Shown: positions 25,101 through 33,210 of the stretch, piece after piece
Layout of the letters: every line of letters begins with the position of its first letter
Position numbering within the stretch: the stretch's first letter is position 1
Source: Cyclobacterium jeungdonense
GTDB taxonomy: Bacteria > Bacteroidota > Bacteroidia > Cytophagales > Cyclobacteriaceae
Length of the DNA stretch: 64,000 bases
Assembly: GCF_010994275.1 (NCBI RefSeq)
Contig: NZ_WMCD01000017.1
Location: 1-64,000 of the forward strand
Reading direction: 5' to 3'
Translations under genes and position numbers: made by a program
The notes under the pieces: model-generated
Database searches by the model: none
Seen by the model: only the letters and a program-made list of their open reading frames with translations
What the model was told of the DNA's origin: nothing

Positions 25101-25278
25101 GTCATTGGCCTATAATTTCCCTTCGTACCTGACAGACCGGTTGCAGACCAGTAGTTTAAGGGTATTTGTTTCAGCAAGAAACCTGTTTACAATTACCAAC
25201 TGGCCGGGCTGGGATCCGGAATCCGGAAATACCCCCATGCCAAAGTCGTACACACTTGGTATTAACCTTACTTTATAA
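22114..25278 (+). CDS. SusC/RagA family TonB-dependent outer-membrane receptor
   Basis: 1054 residues. Order: signal or leader region (residues 1-45), CarboxypepD-regulatory-like domain (VQGVVYDAATSETLPGVNIL to VRVGTRSSLEVRLAAS, about 50-130), plug domain starting DLNEVVVVGYGTQKKSDLTG with the SusC signature, and a 22-strand barrel to the C-terminus (SYTLGINLTL). It imports an oligosaccharide together with the SusD lipoprotein encoded 26 bases downstream. The N-terminus is unusually long and basic before the hydrophobic stretch, so a start at the internal ATG 7 codons later (MRKV) is possible. The substrate is not certain; the upstream HGSNAT/GH20 genes suggest an amino-sugar glycan. Confidence 0.95.
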   Translation: MKNVFTKMRKVIDFRFSRIKHDLQVLLLARLAILIGLLLPIEGRTQQEGSISVQGVVYDAATSETLPGVNILLKGTNVGTITDVDGSFSIQVPDSESVLVFSFIGFLNQEVRVGTRSSLEVRLAASATDLNEVVVVGYGTQKKSDLTGAVTRVDASTFQNQPLSQVSDMLAGTVAGFYGNQGTSASGGSSLEVRGPTSLTGGTSPLIVIDGVIFHGEMADINPNDIESIDILKDASSAAVFGSKAASGVVMITTKKGGTGNPTISFSAKTGINTITNDDFRPRDAAGYEDFRRDFFRTLGIANRPDFYWDDPNNLRQGVTVEQWRSANENSHPDNTREYLGRLNFFDVEIDQYLAGNTMDWFNEVTRQGFRQDYDISISGGDDKFQYYWSLGYLDNENMRVGDDFQAIRSRFNLDFKVTDWLSVGTNAQVSNRDNSSVPASLSISAISPYSSKYEEDGSLRWYPHGYPIILNPLINNVHQERLNKVTGIFASLYADVDLPLGFHYRVSYQPRFDFEKNYNFWGTETIVGGRDRVDGYGTRSDYSLNAWMVDNILTWDKTIGAHTLNVTLLYNAEQTKTYTSYGENQIFRPNQVLGYNGLQFGSRPLVNTNDTEAGGNAMMARLNYTFQGKYLLTTSVRRDGYSAFGAENNIAVFPALALGWIVSDESFFPESSPISLLKLRGSWGINGNRDIGIYSALAQIGTTLYYDGSNVQMGLFNNTLANPGLRWEKTQAYNLGLDLALFENRVDLSAEFYDMTTTDLLMSRQLPEITGFSSIMANLGELSNKGMDLTLNTVNVNNSNIMWKTNFVFSLNRNRIEKLFGDTEEVVVNGQTVVREVPDYTNEWFPGQPIDVVWDYNVLGVWQLDEADQASTYTMRPGDYKGEDVNGDGVYDALVDKQFIGYTRPRYRLGLRNDVTFLKDFTASVFLRADLGHIGDFPYAIHESSTYDRINYWNIPYWTPTNPNNEYARTSEVHGAYGGGLRIFKPRSFLRVQDLSLAYNFPSYLTDRLQTSSLRVFVSARNLFTITNWPGWDPESGNTPMPKSYTLGINLTL

Positions 25279-25304
25279 TTTTGGAATTTATACCATCACT
25301 AGTT

Positions 25305-27062
25305 ATGAAATTCATCTCAAAATATAGTTTTCTACTTGTGGCCTTGAGCCTGTTTTTCGCTTGCTCCGAAGACCTGCTTGAGCCCAAGCCCTTATCCTTT
25401 TATGCGCCTGAAAATGTCTTTGTAGACCAGGCAGGCTATGAAGCCGCATTGGTTACCATGAGAAAGGCCCTGACGGAAGGGCTTACTGGAAGTAGAAGGT
25501 ATTACATGGTTGGGGAATGGGCTGCTTCCGAAGCGGGTAATCCCACATTTCAGTTGGATTGGTTTCAAACCACTCCTTTCTTTGACAGGTACTATACCTT
25601 TCTACCTTTATTTTCCGAATCGTTTGAATTCATCAAAAACGCCAACGTTTTGATAGGTCGAATAGACGATATTGAATGGAATGATGAGGCTGCTAAAAAC
25701 AGAATTCTTGCGGAAGGGTATTGGCATAGGGCCTATTGGTACTATTGGCTTGTAAACGCTTATGGAGACGTTCCTTTCGTAGGAGAAGAGGTAAATCAAG
25801 TCAAATTGGACTATTACACCCACAGTCGTTGGGCGATCTTGGACAAAATTCAGGAGGATATGGAATTTGCCAGTCAATGGCTTCCAGAAACTGCGATTCC
25901 TGGGGCTATTAGCAAAGGTGCTGCAGATCACTTGTTGACTAAAATTTATTTGGCTAACCTCGAGTTTGACAAAGCAATCGAATCTTCAAGTAGGGTAATA
26001 AACGGAAACTATGCCTTGATGGAAGACCGATTTGGAACGTCTGCAGAAGATGCGAAACGCAACGTTATATGGGACCTACATCGCCCGGAGAATAAAAACA
26101 TCAGTCAGAATACCGAAACCATCTTGGCCATGGTGGATCGCTTTGAGGCCCCTGCCGGAGCCCAGTCGGCCGGATTGTATACCATGCGGCATTACAATTG
26201 TTCCTGGTGGCACTCTACCCTTCGGGATAGCGAGGGAATTCGGGGGGTGTTGGATAGCGGCCCGATGTACGATTCCCTTGGAAGAGGGAACCCCGATTTG
26301 GTCATAACTCCTTATGCCTACAAGGATATCTGGGATGAGGGAGGCATGGAGTGGCATAACACGCCGGACCTTAGACGCAGTGATCTGAATTGGGTGGATA
26401 AACATGAGTTGGTTTATAACAATCCCGAATCGGTGGACTTTGGCAAACCGGTCAATCCGATGTTTTTAACCGATCCTCAGGATTCTGTTTATAAACATTT
26501 TCCCATTCCTTTTTATAAAACCTATGCTCCGCAGCAATCACCAACTGCTGTACCTATGGGAGGCAATGGAGACTGGTATATATTCAGGCTGGCGGAAACG
26601 TATCTGCTTCGGGCAGAAGCCTATTTCTGGAAAAACCAATTGGATCTGGCTGCTGCTGACATAAATACGGTCCGAAACCGGGCCCAAGCGATTCCCGTAG
26701 AGGCTTCGGAGGTGACCATCGATTATATTTTTGACGAGCGGGCTAGAGAATTGTTTCTCGAAAGCCCCAGGCATTCTGAACTGGTAAGGGTATCTTACAT
26801 CATGGCTGCTCAAAACCTGGGAGGTTATAGCCTGGAAACCTTTGCAGAATCCAACTGGTGGTATGATAGAGTAACTGACAAAAATATCATGTATACCATC
26901 AAACCGGTTATTATAGGTAATACCCCGGAAGTAGCTCCTTTTCACGTGCTTTGGCCGATCGACAACAATGTAATCACAGCCAATACGCTGGGAGTTATCA
27001 ACCAGAATGAAGGTTATGTGGGAGCCGAAAACAACGTTGCTCCGCTGGAAACCATTGAATAA
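25305..27062 (+). CDS. SusD/RagB family substrate-binding lipoprotein
   Basis: 585 residues with a lipoprotein signal (MKFISKYSFLLVALSLFFAC, cysteine 20); I chose this ATG over an upstream TTG. The SusD pattern is clear: SEDLLEPKPLSFYAPENVF, TPR-like helices with AYWYYWLVNAYGDVPFVGEE and YDPRWA-like YYTHSRWAILDKIQED, and the C-terminal domain YIFRLAETYLLRAEAYFWKN, ADINTVRNRAQA, DERARELFLESPRHSELVRV and FHVLWPID. It caps the SusC channel at the outer-membrane surface and captures the glycan. A strong terminator closes the pair. Confidence 0.95.
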   Translation: MKFISKYSFLLVALSLFFACSEDLLEPKPLSFYAPENVFVDQAGYEAALVTMRKALTEGLTGSRRYYMVGEWAASEAGNPTFQLDWFQTTPFFDRYYTFLPLFSESFEFIKNANVLIGRIDDIEWNDEAAKNRILAEGYWHRAYWYYWLVNAYGDVPFVGEEVNQVKLDYYTHSRWAILDKIQEDMEFASQWLPETAIPGAISKGAADHLLTKIYLANLEFDKAIESSSRVINGNYALMEDRFGTSAEDAKRNVIWDLHRPENKNISQNTETILAMVDRFEAPAGAQSAGLYTMRHYNCSWWHSTLRDSEGIRGVLDSGPMYDSLGRGNPDLVITPYAYKDIWDEGGMEWHNTPDLRRSDLNWVDKHELVYNNPESVDFGKPVNPMFLTDPQDSVYKHFPIPFYKTYAPQQSPTAVPMGGNGDWYIFRLAETYLLRAEAYFWKNQLDLAAADINTVRNRAQAIPVEASEVTIDYIFDERARELFLESPRHSELVRVSYIMAAQNLGGYSLETFAESNWWYDRVTDKNIMYTIKPVIIGNTPEVAPFHVLWPIDNNVITANTLGVINQNEGYVGAENNVAPLETIE

Positions 27063-27151
27063 CTATCAGTCTAAGGCGTTGGGCATACCCTAATAACTAA
27101 AAAAGGTTAGGGATCCTGATTGGTACCCAAAAAGACCAATACTAACATAGA

Positions 27152-27187
27152 CCGGCTGCCTTGCTAAAGGGGCAGCCGGCTTTGTAT
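27152..27187 (+). terminator. Terminator after SusD
   Basis: CCGGCTGCC / GGCAGCCGG perfect nine-base-pair stem with a 10-base loop, followed by a T-rich tail, 90 bases after the stop codon. Confidence 0.8.
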
Positions 27188-27254
27188 CTTCCTTTTTATA
27201 AAATAAATCCAGATAGGAAAATAGTAAACTAAAGTGGCATGATTTTTACTCTTA

Positions 27255-27273
27255 TTATCAGATAAGCTGATAA
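27255..27273. promoter_or_regulatory. Inverted repeat upstream of leader cassette copy 1
   Basis: TTATCAG ATAAG CTGATAA: seven-base arms, five-base centre, ending 11 bases before the small leader ORF. Candidate operator for the downstream DUF4235 gene; unproven. Confidence 0.3.
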
Positions 27274-27284
27274 CGATTTAACAC

Positions 27285-27428
27285 ATGAAATCGAGCATGA
27301 CTAGAACCTCACACAGTGGGATGATTATAAAGCATGCGAGATTCTCCCGATTAAAGATCGGGACAGGCTATCCCGACCGTTGGTGCGGGACAAGTTATGA
27401 CCGCTAAAAAAAAAATTATAAACAGATG
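27285..27428 (+). repeat. Leader cassette, copy 1 (with REP-like insertion)
   Basis: First of three copies of a dispersed element located exactly between a small ORF start and a main start codon. It encodes MKSSMTRTSHSGMIIKHARF followed by 20 more residues, TAA at 27405-27407, and the ATG of the DUF4235 gene at 27426 after 18 bases. Relative to the other copies, the centre is replaced by about 55 bases with a net gain of 48, holding TCCCGATTAAAGATCGGGA and CCCGACCGTTGGTGCGGG palindromes like the REP unit near 59.98 kb. The insert keeps the small frame open but stops the second conserved frame that leads into the main gene in the other copies. Confidence 0.8.
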
Positions 27429-27689
27429 AAAAAGAAAAACAAATCCTTAATCCAATCTATTACCATTTCAGGGTTGACAGTGGCAGGCGGGTTTCTTGCC
27501 AGAAAAGCATTGGAAAAATCCTGGAAAAAAACCACCGGAAAGACGCCTCCAACAAGTCCCTACAATAAGGAAAATTCAATGAAGGAGGTTTTGGTCTGGA
27601 CGGTCGCAACGGGAATTCTGGTAAGCATTTCGAAAGTGCTACTTGACTGGACTTTTTCGGCTGGAGTAGATAAGATTACTGATAGCTAA
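27426..27689 (+). CDS. DUF4235 domain membrane protein
   Basis: 87 residues. The DUF4235 layout is visible: a first hydrophobic helix (TISGLTVAGGFLARKALEKS), the conserved W-KKTTGKTPP motif, a loop, and a second helix (VLVWTVATGILVSISKVLL). The function is unknown; the proteins sit in the inner membrane with both ends likely cytoplasmic. The start codon is the last element of a leader cassette (copy 1), so translation may be coupled to the small upstream ORF. Monocistronic. Confidence 0.8.
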   Translation: MKKKNKSLIQSITISGLTVAGGFLARKALEKSWKKTTGKTPPTSPYNKENSMKEVLVWTVATGILVSISKVLLDWTFSAGVDKITDS

Positions 27690-27861
27690 GACTCCTAAAG
27701 AAAATAAGAGCAAAAGGACTGGGAATTGTCAGTAAAAAATAGGTGCTATTGACTGAAATTCAGGTAATTAACTTTATAGCTGGGTGTTCGTAAGGTAAGT
27801 AAAAGGTTATTCCTGAGGTAAAATCAAGGAGTATTTCGTGCAACCTCCCCTGATCACCAAA

Positions 27862-28139
27862 ATGCCTTATAAAAAAAAATCTTGTCTTTCTCCTTGCTTT
27901 CGGGTAATATTTTCACTCTTACGGCACGTCAATTACAAGTTGAGGAACCTGGGTTTTCTGGTGTTATTTTATTGATTAGAAATGATCAATTGGGTGAAGC
28001 GCTTGAGTCCGATTCGGATAAAAACCGTCGATTTATCACGACAGGGACAGTTAATTTTAATAAAACCACTGCAGCAGATATTGATTTTATCCCCTTTACA
28101 GCATCAAAATACCTAGAATCATTTATTTACTGGAAATAG
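27862..28139 (+). pseudogene. Possible frameshifted secreted-protein gene
   Basis: An ATG at 27862 starts MPYKKK, and after a run of nine A (27871-27879) the natural continuation lies in another frame: LSFSLLSGNIFTLTARQLQV, then NRRFITTGTVNFN and FTASKYLESFIYWK, ending in TAG. One extra A in the homopolymer would join the two into a protein of about 92 residues with a signal-like start. This could be a frameshifted gene, a phase-variable gene or a sequencing slip. I do not recognise the product. Confidence 0.3.
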
Positions 28140-28336
28140 AAGCATTACCCTCCGGAGAGTATGCAGTAAACCCTGGAGGGCTCCCGGGATGTATTCAATC
28201 TTTTTGGAGTGGATCCGAACTAAAGGTAATTTCCAACTCTTTAACGCTGGAAATCCAGCCATTCTGTTATTTTACTATTACGAATTATTTCCTTTAATTA
28301 CACTGGCAATAAAATGCGGCGGGCGTGGATATTTTT

Positions 28337-28344
28337 TACCTTTG
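28337..28344 (+). promoter_or_regulatory. -7 box of the M24 peptidase promoter
   Basis: Perfect TAnnTTTG (TACCTTTG), 18 bases before the chosen ATG. This promoter sits inside the longer open frame and supports the downstream start. Confidence 0.5.
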
Positions 28345-28362
28345 TATAAACCATTATTTCTT

Positions 28363-29652
28363 ATGAGATACGAACCGGCACCTGCCTCCTTATATAAAAC
28401 AAACCGAAAAAAAATTGTCAATAAACTTCCATCCAAGTCGATCGCAGTATTTCATTCCAATGATATCCTGCCTACCAATGCGGATGGGACGATGAAATTC
28501 AGGCAAAACAATGACCTGTTGTACCTTTGCGGGATCGATCAGGAAGAAACCATTTTGGTGATTTGTCCGGATTTTCCAGATCCTTCCCTGCGGGAAATCC
28601 TTTTTATCAAACCTACCAGTGAGCACATTGCGATCTGGGAAGGATATAAATTCACGAAACAAGAGGCATCTTCGCTTTCGGGCATCGCTTCTGTAAAGTG
28701 GACTACCGAATTTGAGGCTGTTTTTCATAAGCTGATGGCTTTGACTAAGCATGTTTTTTTGAATACGAATGACCACCTGCGTGCAGATGTAACGGTGGAG
28801 TCCAGAGATGCCCGGTTTATAAAGAAATGTAAAACCAGGCACCCCCTGCACGAATATCACCGGATTTCTCCTATGATGCATACTTTTCGTGGAGTGAAAG
28901 AAAGGGAAGAAATCGTACAGATTCAAAAAGCATGTACCATTACTGAAAAGGCATTCAGAAGGGTTTTGGAGTTTGTCAAGCCTGGAGTTAAGGAATATGA
29001 AATTGAGGCGGAATTTGTTCACGAATTCCTTAAATCAGGAAGCAGAGGCTTTGCTTATGAACCGATCATTGCCTCTGGTAAAAATGCATGTGTGCTGCAC
29101 TATATTGAAAACAACGCTATTTGCCAGGATGGAGAAGTAATTCTGTTTGACGTAGGGGCCGAATACGGAAATTACAATGCCGATATGAGCCGCGCCTTGC
29201 CTGTAAACGGTCGCTTTACGAAAAGGCAAAGACAGGTGTATGATGCCGTACTCCGGGTACAGCGGGAAGCAATAAATTTGCTGAGACCAGGGGTTTCCAT
29301 ACAGGCTTACCACAAAGAGGTGGGGCTGATCATGCAATCCGAGCTGGTTAATTTGGGCCTGATCGACCAAACAGATATTAAGAACCAGGATTCGGACAAC
29401 CCTGCCTATAAGAAATACTTTATGCACGGCACCTCTCACCACCTGGGGCTTGATGTGCATGATGTGGGTACCATGTATGAGCCGATTCAGTCCGGAATGG
29501 TTTTTACAGTGGAACCAGGCATTTACATTTTGGAAGAGGATCTTGGTATTCGCCTGGAAAACAACATTGTAATCGGGGATAGAGATAATACCGATTTAAT
29601 GGAAACGATACCCATAGATCCGGAAGAAATCGAAACCCTTATGAATACATAA
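28363..29652 (+). CDS. pepP: Xaa-Pro aminopeptidase (M24B, PepP-like)
   Basis: 429 residues from the ATG following a promoter box (MRYEPAPASLYKTNRKK); the 58 extra upstream codons look like leader sequence. The N-terminal creatinase-type domain (LPSKSIAVFHSNDILPTNAD, RQNNDLLYLCGIDQEE) precedes the pita-bread metallopeptidase fold. The metal-ligand regions are all present: FDVGAEYGNYNADMSRA (two Asp), HGTSHHLGLDVHD (His), FTVEPGIYI (Glu) and RLENNIVI (Glu). It removes an N-terminal residue preceding proline from peptides in the cytoplasm. It is followed after 18 bases by the Gre-like gene. Confidence 0.92.
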   Translation: MRYEPAPASLYKTNRKKIVNKLPSKSIAVFHSNDILPTNADGTMKFRQNNDLLYLCGIDQEETILVICPDFPDPSLREILFIKPTSEHIAIWEGYKFTKQEASSLSGIASVKWTTEFEAVFHKLMALTKHVFLNTNDHLRADVTVESRDARFIKKCKTRHPLHEYHRISPMMHTFRGVKEREEIVQIQKACTITEKAFRRVLEFVKPGVKEYEIEAEFVHEFLKSGSRGFAYEPIIASGKNACVLHYIENNAICQDGEVILFDVGAEYGNYNADMSRALPVNGRFTKRQRQVYDAVLRVQREAINLLRPGVSIQAYHKEVGLIMQSELVNLGLIDQTDIKNQDSDNPAYKKYFMHGTSHHLGLDVHDVGTMYEPIQSGMVFTVEPGIYILEEDLGIRLENNIVIGDRDNTDLMETIPIDPEEIETLMNT

Positions 29653-29670
29653 ACTGAAGACGGTTTCGAT

Positions 29671-30153
29671 ATGGCATTTTCTAAAGAAAATTCACCTACT
29701 GCGATTCGCGATTTCAAGGCTCACCTGAAAGAGGAAGCTCTTCGTACCATCCGCGAAAACCTCAGCGACCTGAATTCCCAGTTTTTAGCTTTACAGGAGG
29801 CCTCTTCGGGGGAAACCAAAAGCAGTGCAGGTGATAAGTACGAAACCGGGAGAGAGACTATCCGGCAAAGTCGGGCATTGCTGGAAAAGCAACTGCAAAC
29901 AATCCGTCAATGGGAATCTAAAATCCAGCAAATACCGGTGGAACCGGTGCCTGACATTAGAGAAGGGGCCTTGATTTCACTGGATTTGGGCTGGGTATGG
30001 GTATCTGTTTCTTTCGGAAAAGTGGTAGTTCAAAGCAGCGAAATTCAAGGGGTTTCCGTAGCTTCTCCTTTAATCCTGGCAATGAAAGGTAAAACGAAGG
30101 GAGATGTGGTTGCTTTTAGAGGTAGAGATATTGAGATCCTGAATATTTTGTAG
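29671..30153 (+). CDS. GreA/GreB C-terminal-like protein
   Basis: 160 residues. An N-terminal coiled coil (about residues 14-85, LKEEALRTIRENLSDLNSQF, SRALLEKQLQTIRQWESKI) with the Bacteroidota-typical block ETKSSAGDKYETGRETIRQS is followed by a Gre-type FKBP-like domain (EGALISLDLGWVWVSVSFG, SPLILAMKGKTKGDVVAFRG, IEILNI). It therefore resembles a transcript-cleavage or secondary-channel RNA polymerase factor, but it lacks an obvious DE acidic tip pair at the coil turn, so activity is doubtful. It is often misnamed as a 3-oxoacyl-ACP synthase in databases; nothing in the sequence supports that. It likely shares a transcript with the peptidase. Confidence 0.75.
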   Translation: MAFSKENSPTAIRDFKAHLKEEALRTIRENLSDLNSQFLALQEASSGETKSSAGDKYETGRETIRQSRALLEKQLQTIRQWESKIQQIPVEPVPDIREGALISLDLGWVWVSVSFGKVVVQSSEIQGVSVASPLILAMKGKTKGDVVAFRGRDIEILNIL

Positions 30154-30415
30154 AATCCGAATAAAAAATTGATTTTTATAAATAAATTTAAATTTTTTTA
30201 AGTAAATCACTTAACTGGAACAGTTCTTGGACCTTTTTTCACAAGATTAAATGATTGGCCCAAAGCTTGAGTCGGGATGGCTGGAATTTTTCTAGCGATT
30301 AGATCATGACCCATTCCAGACCAGTTCCGATAATTCTCAAACTGAGGTACTCAGCCAAATCAAATTCTGATGATTTGGTTCTTTAAATAAATTTTCAAAT
30401 AATAAATATATTATT

Positions 30416-31126
30416 ATGAGACCTTTAATTAATCAAATGAAAATAGTAGCCATACCATTATTCGCTTTATTCTTTCTTACAATCTCTTCGTCTCTGTATG
30501 CGCAGCAAGATGGTAGTGAGTTATCAGGAAGTGAATTGGAACGAATGCAGGACAGAAACATGGACTACCTGTTTCAAATCAATGAAATTGTAAAAGATTA
30601 TCCCGCTTTTTCTTATTCGTATGAATTTAAAGATGGAAAAGTAGAGGATGTAACCGTAACAGGTGTAGATCACGAAATAGATCGAAAAAAATTAGAAGTC
30701 ATTCTTTTTGACTTGAAAAGCAATCGTAACCAAATGAAAAGTACTGCCAATCGAATTGGTGTATTTTACTCCGTAGACGAAGAAGCGGAATTTGAGGGAG
30801 GAAGAGAAGCACTGCAAGAAACAGTCTTAAGCAACCTTAAGTATCCCGAAACTGCTGAAAACTGGGGACTGGAAGGAACGATTTTCGTGAAATTTGTAGT
30901 AGATGAAAATGGAAACATTCCTTTTGCCACGACTACCAGTAATATAGATACGTCTATGGAGCGTTACTTGAAAGACATGGAGGAACAAGCTATTAAAGCA
31001 ATTAAGGCAACCTCCGGAAAATGGGAACCAGCAGAGGTGGAAAATGTAGAGGTAGCCTCACTTTCCGTGTTACCAATTACTTTTGACTTTCAGAAGAATC
31101 CTACGCTTCCCGCTTTGATCAGGTAA
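30416..31126 (+). CDS. TonB C-terminal domain protein with a cleavable signal
   Basis: 236 residues. The signal peptide (FALFFLTISSSLYAQ, cleavage after about residue 30) is of the cleaved type rather than the membrane-anchor of a normal TonB. The C-terminal 100 residues follow the TonB_C pattern: EAEFEGGREALQETVLSNLK, YPETAENWGLEGTIFVKFVV, DENGNIPFATT, and ending SLSVLPITFDF. The proline-rich spacer of energy-transducing TonB is absent, and the middle (residues 45-115) is a separate short domain. It may be a periplasmic receptor-interacting protein or adaptor, not an energy transducer. A terminator follows. Confidence 0.8.
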   Translation: MRPLINQMKIVAIPLFALFFLTISSSLYAQQDGSELSGSELERMQDRNMDYLFQINEIVKDYPAFSYSYEFKDGKVEDVTVTGVDHEIDRKKLEVILFDLKSNRNQMKSTANRIGVFYSVDEEAEFEGGREALQETVLSNLKYPETAENWGLEGTIFVKFVVDENGNIPFATTTSNIDTSMERYLKDMEEQAIKAIKATSGKWEPAEVENVEVASLSVLPITFDFQKNPTLPALIR

Positions 31127-31183
31127 ATAAATAAATACAAATAATCTTAAATTGATATAAATTAACGACCATTCGGTCAATAC

Positions 31184-31219
31184 AGTGAGGGCGATTTATA
31201 AATTGTCCTCACTTTTTTT
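31184..31219 (+). terminator. Terminator after the TonB-C gene
   Basis: AGTGAGG / CCTCACT stem with an A/T-rich loop of about 16 bases and a run of seven T, about 60 bases after the stop codon. Confidence 0.8.
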
Positions 31220-31268
31220 ATAGAAAAAATTTTAGGAGAACCTGCCTGAAATCCGTATTTTTAAAATA

Positions 31269-31535
31269 ATGAAAACGGACAAAAACCAATCAGAGGCGCA
31301 ACCCTCCAACCCACTTCATGGTGTTCGGCTGATAGACATTGTGGAATATTTGCAGAAAAAGTACGGGTGGGAGGAATTGGGCAGGCGGATTAATATTCGC
31401 TGCTTTACCCACAATCCATCACTAAAGTCCAGTTTAACTTTTCTTAGAAAAACACCCTGGGCCCGAACTAAAGTGGAGGAACTTTATCTCCGTTCTATAA
31501 AATCGGATGAAAAAAACACAGAACGGCAGTGGTGA
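31269..31535 (+). CDS. VF530 family DNA-binding protein (DUF2132)
   Basis: 88 residues. The family core is intact: NPLHGVRLIDIVEYLQKKYG, WEELGRRINIRCFTHNPS, then LKSSLTFLRKTPWARTKVEE and LYL. A structure of the Vibrio member showed a DNA-binding-like fold; the cellular role remains undefined. The charged N-terminal tail and the C-terminal tail are variable. Monocistronic, about 50 bases after the terminator of the preceding gene. Confidence 0.92.
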   Translation: MKTDKNQSEAQPSNPLHGVRLIDIVEYLQKKYGWEELGRRINIRCFTHNPSLKSSLTFLRKTPWARTKVEELYLRSIKSDEKNTERQW

Positions 31536-31687
31536 TTTTTCATCCCGACATGGAACCATTTATGGAATTTTATTCCCCTTGAATCACCGGAAACCTGAAA
31601 AAAGAGTATACCTAAAGATAAAGAGTATTAAAGATTCCGAATATTACATACATTACCTTTTTATCCAATTAACAATTTGAAATAATC

Positions 31688-33154
31688 ATGAAAGTACCAA
31701 AAAAAGAAACCTCGGATCCCGGTAGGCGATCGTTTATTAAAAATGCGGCTATAGCTTCCTCGATAATTTTTGTTCCCAGGCACGTATTGGGAGGAGTAGG
31801 GTATACAGCCCCTAGTGACCAGCTGAATTTGGCAGCCATTGGTGCTGGAGGCAAAGGTGCCAGCGATATCAAGAATGCCTCAGTTAATGGCAGAGAAAGG
31901 GTTGTTGCCCTTTGTGATGTTGATTTTTCGGGATCTGCTTCCCGGTCTGTCGAAAATTTCCCAAAAGCCAAAAGGTACAGTGATTACCGGGAAATGCTGG
32001 ATAAAGAAAAAGACATCGATGCCGTTACCATTTCGACACCGGATCATGTTCACGGACCGGCGGCAGCCTATGCCATGGAGCGGGGGAAACACGTTTATGT
32101 GCAAAAACCCATGACCCACAATATCCGTGAGGCCAGGATGCTAACCCAAATGGCAAGAGATAAAAAAATCGTCAGCCAAATGGGTAATCAGGGAGGATCC
32201 AATCCCTTGCTCGATATGGTTCAAAAATGGATTGACGAGGACAAAATCGGAAAAGTATCAAAAGTGCAGGTTTGGACCAATCGTCCCGTTTGGCCTCAGG
32301 GAATTCCTTTTCCGGAGCCTGCTCCATCCAAAAAACCGGACGATCTTCACTGGGACCTTTGGTTAGGCCCTGCGGAATACATTCCGTTCACTCCCAACCT
32401 GCACCCCTTTAATTGGAGAGGCTGGTGGGATTATGGAACGGGCGCTTTGGGGGATGTAGGGTGTCATCTCATTGATATTCCCTTTCGTACCCTTGGACTG
32501 AAATACCCCACCGATGCAGAATGCAGTGTTGCTTCCATCTATACCGATATGTGGACTGCCGATTACTATCCCAAGGGTTGCCCACCTGCTTCCTTTATCA
32601 CGCTTCATTTTAACGAGACTGTCAAAAGCAGATCGCCTATTGAGATGACCTGGAGTGATGGTGGTATTCGCCCCTCTCACCCGGACATCATTCCGGCAGA
32701 TGACGATATCGGAGGAAACAACAGTGCGAACGGAGTATTAATTATTGGAGAAAAAGGGATCATTTCCACCAATATAAACGATAGTTCCCCACTTATGCCC
32801 AAGCTGTACCTTAATGACGGTACCACTGAATTTGGGCCGGAAGTTGAGAAAAACGAGGAGCCTGAATACGGGCATCAAAGAAGGTGGGTTGACGCTTGCA
32901 AAGCGGGCTTCAACAGTTCGGAGCACAAGGGTCTGACTTCTTCCTTTGATTATGCAGGACCCATGACCGAGACGGTATTAATGGGCAATCTGGCTATCAG
33001 GAGTTACATGTTGAGACGTGAGAATAGCAGGGGACAGGCAGAATTTTTCGGTCGCAAGAAGCTGTTATGGGACGGTGAAAATATGCGCATCACTAATTTG
33101 GAAGAAGCCAATCAATTTGTAGGTAGAACTTATCGTGAAGGATTCAAAGTATAA
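31688..33154 (+). CDS. Tat-exported Gfo/Idh/MocA family oxidoreductase
   Basis: 488 residues. A twin-arginine signal (GRRSFIKNAAIASSIIFVP) indicates export in folded form with its NAD(P) cofactor. The Rossmann fold begins LNLAAIGAGGKGASDI, followed by ALCDVD, the substrate-site lysine region HVYVQKPMTHNIREAR (EKP-type motif with Gln-Lys-Pro), and the C-terminal sheet domain with GALGDVGCHLIDIPFRTLGL. Members oxidise or reduce sugars and inositols. Together with the second Gfo/Idh gene and the sugar hydrolase nearby, it suggests periplasmic sugar modification, but the substrate is unknown. It is monocistronic and convergent with the hydrolase gene through a shared terminator. Confidence 0.92.
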   Translation: MKVPKKETSDPGRRSFIKNAAIASSIIFVPRHVLGGVGYTAPSDQLNLAAIGAGGKGASDIKNASVNGRERVVALCDVDFSGSASRSVENFPKAKRYSDYREMLDKEKDIDAVTISTPDHVHGPAAAYAMERGKHVYVQKPMTHNIREARMLTQMARDKKIVSQMGNQGGSNPLLDMVQKWIDEDKIGKVSKVQVWTNRPVWPQGIPFPEPAPSKKPDDLHWDLWLGPAEYIPFTPNLHPFNWRGWWDYGTGALGDVGCHLIDIPFRTLGLKYPTDAECSVASIYTDMWTADYYPKGCPPASFITLHFNETVKSRSPIEMTWSDGGIRPSHPDIIPADDDIGGNNSANGVLIIGEKGIISTNINDSSPLMPKLYLNDGTTEFGPEVEKNEEPEYGHQRRWVDACKAGFNSSEHKGLTSSFDYAGPMTETVLMGNLAIRSYMLRRENSRGQAEFFGRKKLLWDGENMRITNLEEANQFVGRTYREGFKV

Positions 33155-33180
33155 GGTTACCTACCTGGAAAATACCCAAA

Positions 33181-33210
33181 AACCACCAGCCATTTGCTGG
33201 TGGTTTTTTT
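33181..33210. terminator. Bidirectional terminator
   Basis: Perfect AACCACCAGC / GCTGGTGGTT stem with a five-base loop, T-run on the plus side and A-run on the other, between convergent genes. The stop codon of the minus-strand gene overlaps its edge. Confidence 0.9.

Larger units (their letters stand above)
27690..28362 (+). other. Gene-poor stretch before the M24 peptidase
   Basis: About 670 bases. It holds one uncertain broken frame (listed separately) and the -7 box of the peptidase gene near its end. Everything else is A/T-rich with no supported gene; the in-frame upstream extension of the peptidase beyond 28363 is read through promoter sequence and is not part of the protein. Confidence 0.4.

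Noticed and set aside
28189..28362. 58-codon N-terminal extension of the M24 peptidase
   Set aside because: It spans a perfect promoter box, and the family starts at the later methionine.
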